A stretch of 62,453 nucleotides of DNA. Source: Gammaproteobacteria bacterium (GTDB taxonomy: Bacteria > Pseudomonadota > Gammaproteobacteria > SZUA-229). The stretch covers positions 1 through 62,453 of the forward strand of contig JAOUKT010000012.1 of NCBI GenBank assembly GCA_029882395.1, written 5' to 3'. Under the pieces are notes generated by a model, which was not told where the DNA came from, did no database searches, and saw only the letters and a program-made list of their open reading frames with translations. Positions 55,314-62,453 of this stretch are shown piece by piece (position 1 is the stretch's first letter; every line of letters begins with the position of its first letter). Made by a program: the position numbers and the translations under genes.

Positions 55314-57539
55314 CTAAATATAATCAAATAATGACAACTGTTGTATCTGTGCGAAGCTTTGTTGCGCAGCCTGAAAAGCGGTCATCTGAAAATTCAGCTG
55401 TGATATGGCTTCGGCATAGTCGAGGTCAATGATATCGGAGCGAATCTTTTCTAACTGGTTTTTCTGCGATTCATTCTGACCTTCCTGGCTTTCAACAATA
55501 TTCAGCCTGGCACCAATAGCGGTACGGCTACTGACTATATTACTCGATGCCTGAGAAATGTTTGATAAACTAATGGCAATGCGCTGACTAAGCTGGGCCA
55601 GCATACTGACACCGTTTTCTTCATTTGGCGGCTCTTCAAGATCATTGACCAGCTCACGCAGGGTGGTAAAGATATCCTGATGCCGGCTGGCTTTAACGGT
55701 GAAAACATCGTTGCCTTCCGGGTCACCCTCGATGCTGACATCATGGCCGTCAAAAATAAATGACTGCTTCTCAACATACTCTCGTGCCGGCTGTCCGACT
55801 ACGGTATTGACGATATTAATGCCCAATGTCTCTAATGCACTGCCCTGAAACACCAGACTGGCTGTATCGGTTAAACCAAACTGGTCCGAATTAATCACTA
55901 TCTCTTCTGTGAGGGGTGAGTTTGGCGCGGAGGCATTAATGCCTGTTGCCGCATTGATTTCTGCGGCAATGGCGGTGGCAGTGATGCCCAAACCGGCGGT
56001 TAATTCGATTTCTACCGGCTGTTTGTTACCATCGATATAAATGTCTAACTGGTTGTTTCTGTCAATACCACTGTCATAATCATTGGCCACCAGACCCAGC
56101 ACATTATTACTGAAGCCGATTACCCGCAAATCAATGTCCGCGCCTTCTTCTGCCGTGGTTAAAATAATATTACCGGCGCCATTTCGACTGACCTCTAGTT
56201 TGCTTTCACCAAAGGCCACATCAACCTGTTGTTGTAAATAGCCGATTAATGAACCCGCGTTATGCACGCCCGATAAGTTAACCGTTCTGGTTTGGCCATT
56301 CACATTTAAACTAAACGCTGTCGGTGCACCGGTATCAAAATCTGCCCCCAAAGACAGGTTAGCCAGGCCTGTTATCTCTGCCGGCTGGTCAGCATCATAA
56401 ATATCAACACCGCCAAGCCCGAGGTCGGCAGATGTCACCGTGCCGGGTGATAAATTCAGATCAATAACATCGAAAAACTTTTCTTCCCGAACCGGTGGGT
56501 TAGTGCCCGCCACATTAATGGCCTGCAGCCCTAAACTGGCTGCCGTACCGGCCAGATTTGAAAAGGTTAGACTGCTTTGCTGCCCTTCTTTTTCCAGCGA
56601 CTCTATAATCATGTTACCCGCGGCATCGACATAGCCTTTAACCACATCCTGACCTAACTGTGTATTAATTTCATTTGCAACGGATTTGGCAATGACTAAC
56701 GGCGGCTCGGCCGTCATGTTCAGGTTAAATGTAATCGGAACCGGCGCGGCGCCATGAACACTGATGTCAAAAGTAGCCGGTGCGACTGAATAATCGATAC
56801 TCAGTGGTGCTGCTGCCGCAGTAAACTTGGCTGACCTTAATTCGTCCTGCTCTCTGAACGTTATCATGTAATCATGCGGCACAAAATCACGCGTGTCAGA
56901 CACCGAACCTTCACGAATAACACCCGAGCCGGCATTAATAAGACCTGAATCAACAGCAAAACTGCCGTTGCCGGTTCTGATTTTTTGAAAAATATCTGAG
57001 CCTGAATCACTGACTTTTACCTGCCGCGTATTGCCGATCTTTAAGCCCATTTGGCCCTGGTCGCCATTGTAAATGTACTTGCCCTGACCATCGATATAAA
57101 ACGGACGGGTTTGTGATTTATAACCTGAGAACAAATAATCTCCATTCACATCGCGGCGATTGGCAAGATCAAAAATTTCATCAATGCGCTGTTTGATTTC
57201 TGCCGTATTGGCCCGCCGCGTCTGGTCATCACCGGTTCCAATATTACCCGCCTGCACTGTCAGCTCTCTGATACGGTGCAGGGCCAGACTGACACTGTCT
57301 AAGGTGGAGTCTTCCAGTTCCAGGCGTTGTTTTGCATAAATAGAGTTTTCACTGTATTGCGCAATTTTAGTAATCGACTGGCCAATGCCTAATACCCGCG
57401 CAGTGGCACTGGGGTCATCCGATGGCGACAGCAGCTTAACGCCCTGGCCGACCTGATCCTGAATTCTCAGCAGTTTTGTCTGCTGGTCCAGCATGTTATT
57501 CAGTCCCTGTGAATAGAAAAATGATGTTGATATTCTCAT
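55314..57539 (-). CDS. flgL: Hook-filament junction protein FlgL, enlarged
   Basis: 741 residues, more than twice E. coli FlgL (about 317). The N-terminus (MRISTSFFYSQGLNNMLDQQTKLLRIQDQVGQG...LSPSDDPSATARVLGI) and C-terminus (SDIIDLDYAEAISQLNFQMTAFQAAQQSFAQIQQLSLFDYI) are standard. The middle about 400 residues carry two or more Flagellin_IN/Hook_IN-like beta units (PVPITFNLNMTAEPPLVIAKSVANEIN; KQPVEIELTAGLGITATAIAAEIN). It joins hook to filament with FlgK. Confidence 0.95.
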   Translation of the reverse strand: MRISTSFFYSQGLNNMLDQQTKLLRIQDQVGQGVKLLSPSDDPSATARVLGIGQSITKIAQYSENSIYAKQRLELEDSTLDSVSLALHRIRELTVQAGNIGTGDDQTRRANTAEIKQRIDEIFDLANRRDVNGDYLFSGYKSQTRPFYIDGQGKYIYNGDQGQMGLKIGNTRQVKVSDSGSDIFQKIRTGNGSFAVDSGLINAGSGVIREGSVSDTRDFVPHDYMITFREQDELRSAKFTAAAAPLSIDYSVAPATFDISVHGAAPVPITFNLNMTAEPPLVIAKSVANEINTQLGQDVVKGYVDAAGNMIIESLEKEGQQSSLTFSNLAGTAASLGLQAINVAGTNPPVREEKFFDVIDLNLSPGTVTSADLGLGGVDIYDADQPAEITGLANLSLGADFDTGAPTAFSLNVNGQTRTVNLSGVHNAGSLIGYLQQQVDVAFGESKLEVSRNGAGNIILTTAEEGADIDLRVIGFSNNVLGLVANDYDSGIDRNNQLDIYIDGNKQPVEIELTAGLGITATAIAAEINAATGINASAPNSPLTEEIVINSDQFGLTDTASLVFQGSALETLGINIVNTVVGQPAREYVEKQSFIFDGHDVSIEGDPEGNDVFTVKASRHQDIFTTLRELVNDLEEPPNEENGVSMLAQLSQRIAISLSNISQASSNIVSSRTAIGARLNIVESQEGQNESQKNQLEKIRSDIIDLDYAEAISQLNFQMTAFQAAQQSFAQIQQLSLFDYI

Positions 57540-57549
57540 AATTTATTCC

Positions 57550-60108
57550 TTACACCACGTCCAGTATCGCCTGGAAGATGGACTGCGCTGTTTGCACGAC
57601 CCGGGTTATGGCTGTGTAGGCCTGTTGGAAACGAATCAGGTTGGCTGCCTCTTCATCCAGGTTGACGCCTGATTTTTCTTCTCTTCTGCCAATGGCGTTA
57701 TCGAGCAATACATTTTCGGCTTCACGGTTGATTCGGATGGTGGCTGTCTGGGTACCCACTTCTGCAATCATGACGCCATAAGCTTGTGAATAGGTTGAGG
57801 TGCCCGAATCCAGCAAACTGAAACTATCGAGTGAAGACAATTCAATCACATTACGATTATCATTGGTCGCATCTGTATTAAACGCCAGACTCATCGAGTC
57901 TTCTGCGACGGGTGAGCCCTGCAAACGCACCGTCCAGGCACCGACACTCACATCCATGCCTTCGACATAAGCAATGTCTGCTAACGGCACCCCGAGATTG
58001 TCTGTCAGGATATTGCCTGCCGCATCGGTGACATCAAACACAATACCGGTTGCCGGTAAAACCGCATCTTTGAATGTGATATTAGCGGCAAACTGATCGC
58101 CGGTTGCAGCCAGATTATCAATACCCAATTGGGCAAGCGCAGTAAGGTCTGAATTAGCCACCGAAATATGGCTATCAATGCCTTTTAAGTTTGAGCTAAT
58201 GCTTAAATTATTACCATTCAAGCTAACCGTAGCGCCCGGATCAGTGGCACCGGCAAAGGCGGCATCAATCGCGGCCTGCACCGCAAATGCCGTATCATTG
58301 GCATCGACCGGACCATCACCATTCAGATCAGTTGTCGCATTCAGGTTAACCGTAACGGTGCGGGTCACACCATCGATGGTTAAATCAAACACCGCATTGG
58401 TGGCCGCATAGTTAAAGGGGGCTATGGCCACCGTACCCGTGATGCTGGCTGAATATTCAAGAAAGTCTATTTGTTCATTATCCAGACTCAGCAAACTCAT
58501 GCTGGCATCACCCAGATTATCAATATCGGCTTCAAGCCGGTATGGATTAGCCGCGGCAATATCTCTGGGGTTAGTGATCTCAAGTGAAATGCGCAATGCC
58601 GCATTTCGTGTCGGGCGGATATAAAAAGAATCGCCGGTCACCATACCTGTCGGAATAATACGCATGCCGTCGATTTCCAGAGGCGGCGAACCGGGCACAG
58701 AAACATCGGCACCGTCGCTAAGGCGAGTGACAATATAACGACCGTAGTTATAGCTGATCTCGTAATCTGACGCTGTCAGTTGTGAAATATCGGTTAACTG
58801 TACTTCAATATCGGCGGTTGCTGAATTGTCAGCATGCGGCAATGCCTGAGCCAGTGGCATGCCGGCATTGATATCAAAGCTTTCACCATCGGCTAATACG
58901 CCACCCGGTGTAAAGGTTAAACCATCGACCACAAATGGCGGTGCCGCTGCCAGGAAGTTTGTTACCGAACCGTCTGATAATTTAATCACATCGTAATTAG
59001 GCGCATTGACACCATCATCATTGTATTGAAAGCGGTAGTTACTGTCGGCCAGTGCATTACTGGCCCCGACCTGAACAAACAAAGTGCCCGCCGCGGTGTT
59101 GTTGATGATGTCCGGCGAGTTTTGAATAATATTGAAAAAGTTTCCGCCGCCTTCTGCATTTAAATCCAGACCGGCGCGGTGTTGCTGGTTAAAGCTATCA
59201 CTCATTGCTATCGCAATGCGTCCAAGCCGGTTCATTGCGGTGTCTAATATATTGCGGCGAAAATCAACTAAGGCTCCGATTTCGCCACCGTGTAAGTTTT
59301 TACTGACATCAACCGGTATTGTTCCGGCATCGAGAAACACCGTGTAACGATCGGGTTGTTGTAAATCGGTATCCACTCTTAAACCAAAGGTATTACCGCT
59401 GGAAATGAGTAACTGCCCATTGCCAATAAACACGTTCATTTCGCCGTTATCCTGCTCAACGATATTGACTTCGACTTTTTCAGATAGCCTTTTTAATAAC
59501 AGTTCACGGTTGTCGAGCAAGTCGCTGGGCGGAACATCCGACAAGTTTGAGCTGCGCGTAATCGCTTTATTGAGATTGGCAATTTCACTGGCCAGTGCAT
59601 TGATATCCTGCACGACATAGCCAATTCGCGTATCCACTTCTTTATCCAGCTGATCCATCTGCTCTGCTAAATAATGAAAACGCTCAACCAGAACCTCGCC
59701 CTGGCCCAACATTACCTGACGCGGGTCAACCGATGACGGGTTATTGGCGACATCACTGACCGCACCAAAAAACGAATCAATAGCCGGCGTTAAATTGCTT
59801 TCGGCAGCGGCAATAACATCGTCTATGCGCGAGGTCAGCTCGCTCATGGTATCCAAACGACTGAAACCGGACTGGTATTGATTGATCAGGCGAGCATCAA
59901 ACTGGTCCGCGAGGCGCACCACAGAGCCAACACGCACGCCGGTACCGACGGTGCCGACAGTCGTGTGTACACCGGGGTTGGTTACCAGATTGGTTCGCTG
60001 GCGGCTATAACCATCCGTATTGACATTGGTTATATTATTGGAGGTGGTGGCAATCGATGTCCTATATGCCAGCAACCCGGTTATTGCCGTATTATAAATA
60101 TCAGCCAT
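57550..60108 (-). CDS. flgK: Hook-filament junction protein FlgK, enlarged
   Basis: 852 residues, against about 550 in E. coli. The N-terminus MADIYNTAITGLLAYRTSIATTSNNITNVNTDGYSRQRTN and the C-terminus EKSGVNLDEEAANLIRFQQAYTAITRVVQTAQSIFQAILDVV are typical. The central part contains extra beta-rich repeats and a possible calcium-binding/dockerin-like DLNGDGPVDANDTAF stretch. It forms the first junction zone on the hook. flgL follows after 10 bases. Confidence 0.96.
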   Translation of the reverse strand: MADIYNTAITGLLAYRTSIATTSNNITNVNTDGYSRQRTNLVTNPGVHTTVGTVGTGVRVGSVVRLADQFDARLINQYQSGFSRLDTMSELTSRIDDVIAAAESNLTPAIDSFFGAVSDVANNPSSVDPRQVMLGQGEVLVERFHYLAEQMDQLDKEVDTRIGYVVQDINALASEIANLNKAITRSSNLSDVPPSDLLDNRELLLKRLSEKVEVNIVEQDNGEMNVFIGNGQLLISSGNTFGLRVDTDLQQPDRYTVFLDAGTIPVDVSKNLHGGEIGALVDFRRNILDTAMNRLGRIAIAMSDSFNQQHRAGLDLNAEGGGNFFNIIQNSPDIINNTAAGTLFVQVGASNALADSNYRFQYNDDGVNAPNYDVIKLSDGSVTNFLAAAPPFVVDGLTFTPGGVLADGESFDINAGMPLAQALPHADNSATADIEVQLTDISQLTASDYEISYNYGRYIVTRLSDGADVSVPGSPPLEIDGMRIIPTGMVTGDSFYIRPTRNAALRISLEITNPRDIAAANPYRLEADIDNLGDASMSLLSLDNEQIDFLEYSASITGTVAIAPFNYAATNAVFDLTIDGVTRTVTVNLNATTDLNGDGPVDANDTAFAVQAAIDAAFAGATDPGATVSLNGNNLSISSNLKGIDSHISVANSDLTALAQLGIDNLAATGDQFAANITFKDAVLPATGIVFDVTDAAGNILTDNLGVPLADIAYVEGMDVSVGAWTVRLQGSPVAEDSMSLAFNTDATNDNRNVIELSSLDSFSLLDSGTSTYSQAYGVMIAEVGTQTATIRINREAENVLLDNAIGRREEKSGVNLDEEAANLIRFQQAYTAITRVVQTAQSIFQAILDVV

Positions 60109-60152
60109 ATCTTAGCCTCTCAAGCTTAATCTGTTTACAGATATTACTTTGA

Positions 60153-61163
60153 TCATGTAAGTGGCTCCGTGCTCGAAAGCTGTAATTCAGATACCACTTT
60201 ATTAAGCAGGTCACCCTGCCTGATGCGTTCTATCTTGTTTGAATAATTGGGGTCGGTGGCATAACCGGCTTTTTGTAATTCAAGCGCATATTCTTTTGAT
60301 GAATCTGCATTCAGTACATTTTGATATCGTGGATTGTGATTTAAAAATTTCACATAATCCTGATATGACTCGGATAAAGAATCGTATGCGCGAAAGCTTG
60401 CGGTTTCCCGATTCATGCTGCCGGAGCGAAACTCCAGTGTATTAAATGAAACGCTCTTGCCCTGCCAGTTATTGCCCGCTTTAATACCAAACAGACAATA
60501 GCTGTTTTCACCTTCTGCATTAAAATGCACTTTTTTACCCCAGCCTGTTTCCAGCGCAGACTGCGCAAGTATCACCCGCGGATCGACTCCCAAGGCTTCA
60601 CCGGCGCGCTGTGCATGCGGCCAGCTATCGCGTATAAAATCTTCCGGCGTATGCCAGCGCGCAGGTTGCTGCCTATTTTCAAGCGCCATGCCTGTCTTAT
60701 TCTGTACAGTCTGAACGTCAATCGCTTGTGCGTCCGCTTTTGCTGCGGTAGCGATGGCAGCAATATTTTGTTTCTGCGCTGATGCTGGCGTAGCGCCGCG
60801 GTTATTATTGATAAATGAAAGTGCGGCACCTGAATTATTTTGATCTTTGATATTTTGTGTCGAGGATAACTGACGCATGATCACATCCGCTAAGCCGATG
60901 CCATTTGACTGACTCAGTTCCAGGCCCAGTTGTTTATCATACATTTCCGTATAGGCTTTTGTCTGATCACTATGAAACAAATCACCCTGCAATGGCACAC
61001 TGGCCTCGCGCATGGTTTTAATCATCATTTGTACAAAAACAGACTCAAACTGCTGAGCCACTTCTTTTAAAGCGGCCTGACTATCATTACGCGCCTCGCT
61101 GCGTAACCGACTTAAACTGTCAAAGTCGTTATAGTTAATATTTGAGTTTGTCGTCAGCGACAT
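60153..61163 (-). CDS. flgJ: Flagellar rod cap and peptidoglycan hydrolase FlgJ
   Basis: 336 residues. N-terminal rod-binding domain (about 25-100: VAQQFESVFVQMMIKTMREAS, DQTKAYTEMYDKQLGLELS), a linker, then a C-terminal glucosaminidase domain (about 170-325) with the catalytic Glu205 in QSALETGWGKKV. It opens the peptidoglycan for the rod. It starts one base after the flgI stop. Confidence 0.96.
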   Translation of the reverse strand: MSLTTNSNINYNDFDSLSRLRSEARNDSQAALKEVAQQFESVFVQMMIKTMREASVPLQGDLFHSDQTKAYTEMYDKQLGLELSQSNGIGLADVIMRQLSSTQNIKDQNNSGAALSFINNNRGATPASAQKQNIAAIATAAKADAQAIDVQTVQNKTGMALENRQQPARWHTPEDFIRDSWPHAQRAGEALGVDPRVILAQSALETGWGKKVHFNAEGENSYCLFGIKAGNNWQGKSVSFNTLEFRSGSMNRETASFRAYDSLSESYQDYVKFLNHNPRYQNVLNADSSKEYALELQKAGYATDPNYSNKIERIRQGDLLNKVVSELQLSSTEPLT

Positions 61164-61164
61164 G

Positions 61165-62274
61165 TTAAATAATCACCAGCAATGCATTCAGCGCACCGGC
61201 TTGTTTTAAGGCTTCAAGAATAGCTATCAAATCACCGGGTGCTGCACCGACATCATTCACCGCTTTTACCAGCTCATCTAATGACACGCCCGATTTAAAC
61301 AGGAACATGCGTGCATCTTCCTGTGCAACCTCGATAACATCTTTTTGTGTGACCACCGTTTCACCCGCAGACAGCTCACCCGGCTGACTGACATCTTGCT
61401 CGGCGGTGATGGTGACAGTTAAGCTGCCATGACTTACCGCCGCCGGCATCACGGTGACACGTGAACTGATGACAATCGTCCCGGTTCGGGAATTCACAAT
61501 AATTTTTGCTGCGGCCTCACCCAGTTCAACCGGCAGGTTTTCGAGATAAGACAAAAACTCAACTTTTTGATTAACATCTGCCGGTGCCGTGACACTGATA
61601 GAAACACCGTCTAAGGCAGTGGCTGTTTTTGGCCCGAGTATTTTGTTAATACTCGCCGCCACACGTTTTGCCGTAGTAAAGTCACTGCGATTTAAATTCA
61701 CGGTAATGCTTTGTTCGGTTGCAAAACGGTTGGGCACCGTGCGCTCAACCAGCGCTCCACCGGGAATGCGGCCGACACTGGGCACATTCACCGTGACTTT
61801 TGATCCATCTGCTCCGGATATACCAAAACCACCGACGACCAGGCTGCCTTGTGCAACCGCATAGGTTTTACCATCGGCCGCTTTTAAGGGCGCCATCAAC
61901 AGACTGCCGCCTCTCAGGCTTTTTGCATTACCCAGCGAGGAAACCGTGACATCAATGGATTGTCCGGGCTTAATAAACGGCGGCAGCTCAGCATGCAGTG
62001 AAACAGCGGCAACATTTTTTAGCTGTGGGCTAATATTTGCCGGTATTTCAACACCGTATTGCCGCAGCATATTTTTAAAACTCTGAATGGTAAACGGCGT
62101 CTGGCTGGTTTGATCTCCCGATCCATCCAGCCCCACTACCAGGCCATAGCCGACAAGAAAGTTACTGCGAACACCCTGTACAGAGCTCACATCCTTAAGA
62201 CGCTGTGCAGAAGCGCTGAACATATAGCTAGATAACAGTAATAAAAGAATAAAATTTTGGCGCTTCATGGTCAT
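61165..62274 (-). CDS. flgI: Flagellar P-ring protein FlgI
   Basis: 369 residues. A Sec signal peptide (about 1-23, ending SASA) and the P-ring sequence: [64 protein letters not shown], ending [21 protein letters not shown]. It assembles in the peptidoglycan layer as a bushing for the rod. A ATGACC start with GGAGTATG upstream fits; codon 3 is also ATG. Confidence 0.97.
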   Translation of the reverse strand: MTMKRQNFILLLLLSSYMFSASAQRLKDVSSVQGVRSNFLVGYGLVVGLDGSGDQTSQTPFTIQSFKNMLRQYGVEIPANISPQLKNVAAVSLHAELPPFIKPGQSIDVTVSSLGNAKSLRGGSLLMAPLKAADGKTYAVAQGSLVVGGFGISGADGSKVTVNVPSVGRIPGGALVERTVPNRFATEQSITVNLNRSDFTTAKRVAASINKILGPKTATALDGVSISVTAPADVNQKVEFLSYLENLPVELGEAAAKIIVNSRTGTIVISSRVTVMPAAVSHGSLTVTITAEQDVSQPGELSAGETVVTQKDVIEVAQEDARMFLFKSGVSLDELVKAVNDVGAAPGDLIAILEALKQAGALNALLVII

Positions 62275-62321
62275 ACTCCAGTCGTTAAGTATATTATTGC
62301 AAGACGTATGCCAAATTTAGA

Positions 62322-62433
62322 AGTTGAAAGTTGAAAGTTGAAAGTTGAAAGTTGAAAGTTGAAAGTTGAAAGTTGAAAGTTGAAAGTTGAAAGTTGAAAG
62401 TTGAAAGTTAGAAGTTAGAAGTTGGAAGTTGGA
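62322..62433. repeat. Heptanucleotide tandem array upstream of flgI
   Basis: Twelve perfect copies of AGTTGAA (62322-62405), then two AGTTAGA and two AGTTGGA copies, 112 bases in total, with a degenerate copy before it. The unit of 7 is not a multiple of 3, so it is unlikely to be coding. It ends about 50 bases upstream of the flgI start; flgH is expected just beyond the window. Confidence 0.95.
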
Positions 62434-62453
62434 ATTCTAAAACCTCAAGTCGA

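Overview
The window reads as chromosomal DNA of a polarly flagellated, chemotactic gammaproteobacterium that is not an enterobacterium. The evidence is the gene order thrS-infC-rpmI-rplT-pheS-pheT-ihfA-merR, the dnaX-ybaB-recR block next to 4.5S RNA, and a FleQ/FleSR-type (FlrABC) sigma-54 flagellar hierarchy as in Pseudomonas and Vibrio. The genus cannot be named from the sequence. All genes lie on the minus strand except a cyclic-di-GMP signalling gene and mltF. No CRISPR array, prophage or intact insertion sequence was seen.

Layout. (1) 1-7600: tRNA-Pro and the translation operon, with an AUC-started infC and a thrS leader hairpin that looks like a tRNA-Thr anticodon arm. (2) 7684-12051: a three-gene envelope operon (Wza-like lipoprotein, tyrosine autokinase with an unusually short periplasmic coiled coil, beta-barrel protein with a soluble tail) without glycosyltransferases. 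(3) 12440-16410: tRNA-Val, HIT protein, a small unknown gene, recR, ybaB, dnaX and ffs. dnaX has no conventional start codon at its conserved N-terminus and carries an A9 slippage site that would give a gamma subunit. (4) 16621-21753, plus strand: a receiver/PAS/GGDEF/EAL protein and mltF, with tRNA-Ser (minus) between them. (5) 21791-34226: a twelve-gene chemotaxis operon, in transcription order cheY, cheA, cheW, receptor, cheW, parA, lysine-rich STAS protein, cheR, cheD, cheB, second receptor-like protein, STAS protein. (6) 34465-46268: fliEFGHIJK and the regulators fleQ, fleS, fleR. (7) 46430-53253: two fliS paralogues, a fliT-like gene, fliD, flaG and a very large flagellin. (8) 53956-62274: an unknown lipoprotein, then flgL, flgK, flgJ and flgI. 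A heptanucleotide tandem array lies just upstream of flgI at the window edge.

How the parts work together. FleQ, driven by a sigma-70-type promoter, would switch on sigma-54 promoters read directly upstream of fleSR, fliE, fliD and the second fliS. FleSR would extend the sigma-54 tier, and sigma-28-type promoters precede flagellin and the main fliS. The chemotaxis operon supplies the kinase array and adaptation enzymes. A ParA-type ATPase translationally coupled to a STAS protein with a lysine-rich N-terminus and three WGLF repeats is the best candidate here for a poorly described system, possibly one that positions the array. All assignments come from reading the sequence; no database search was run.
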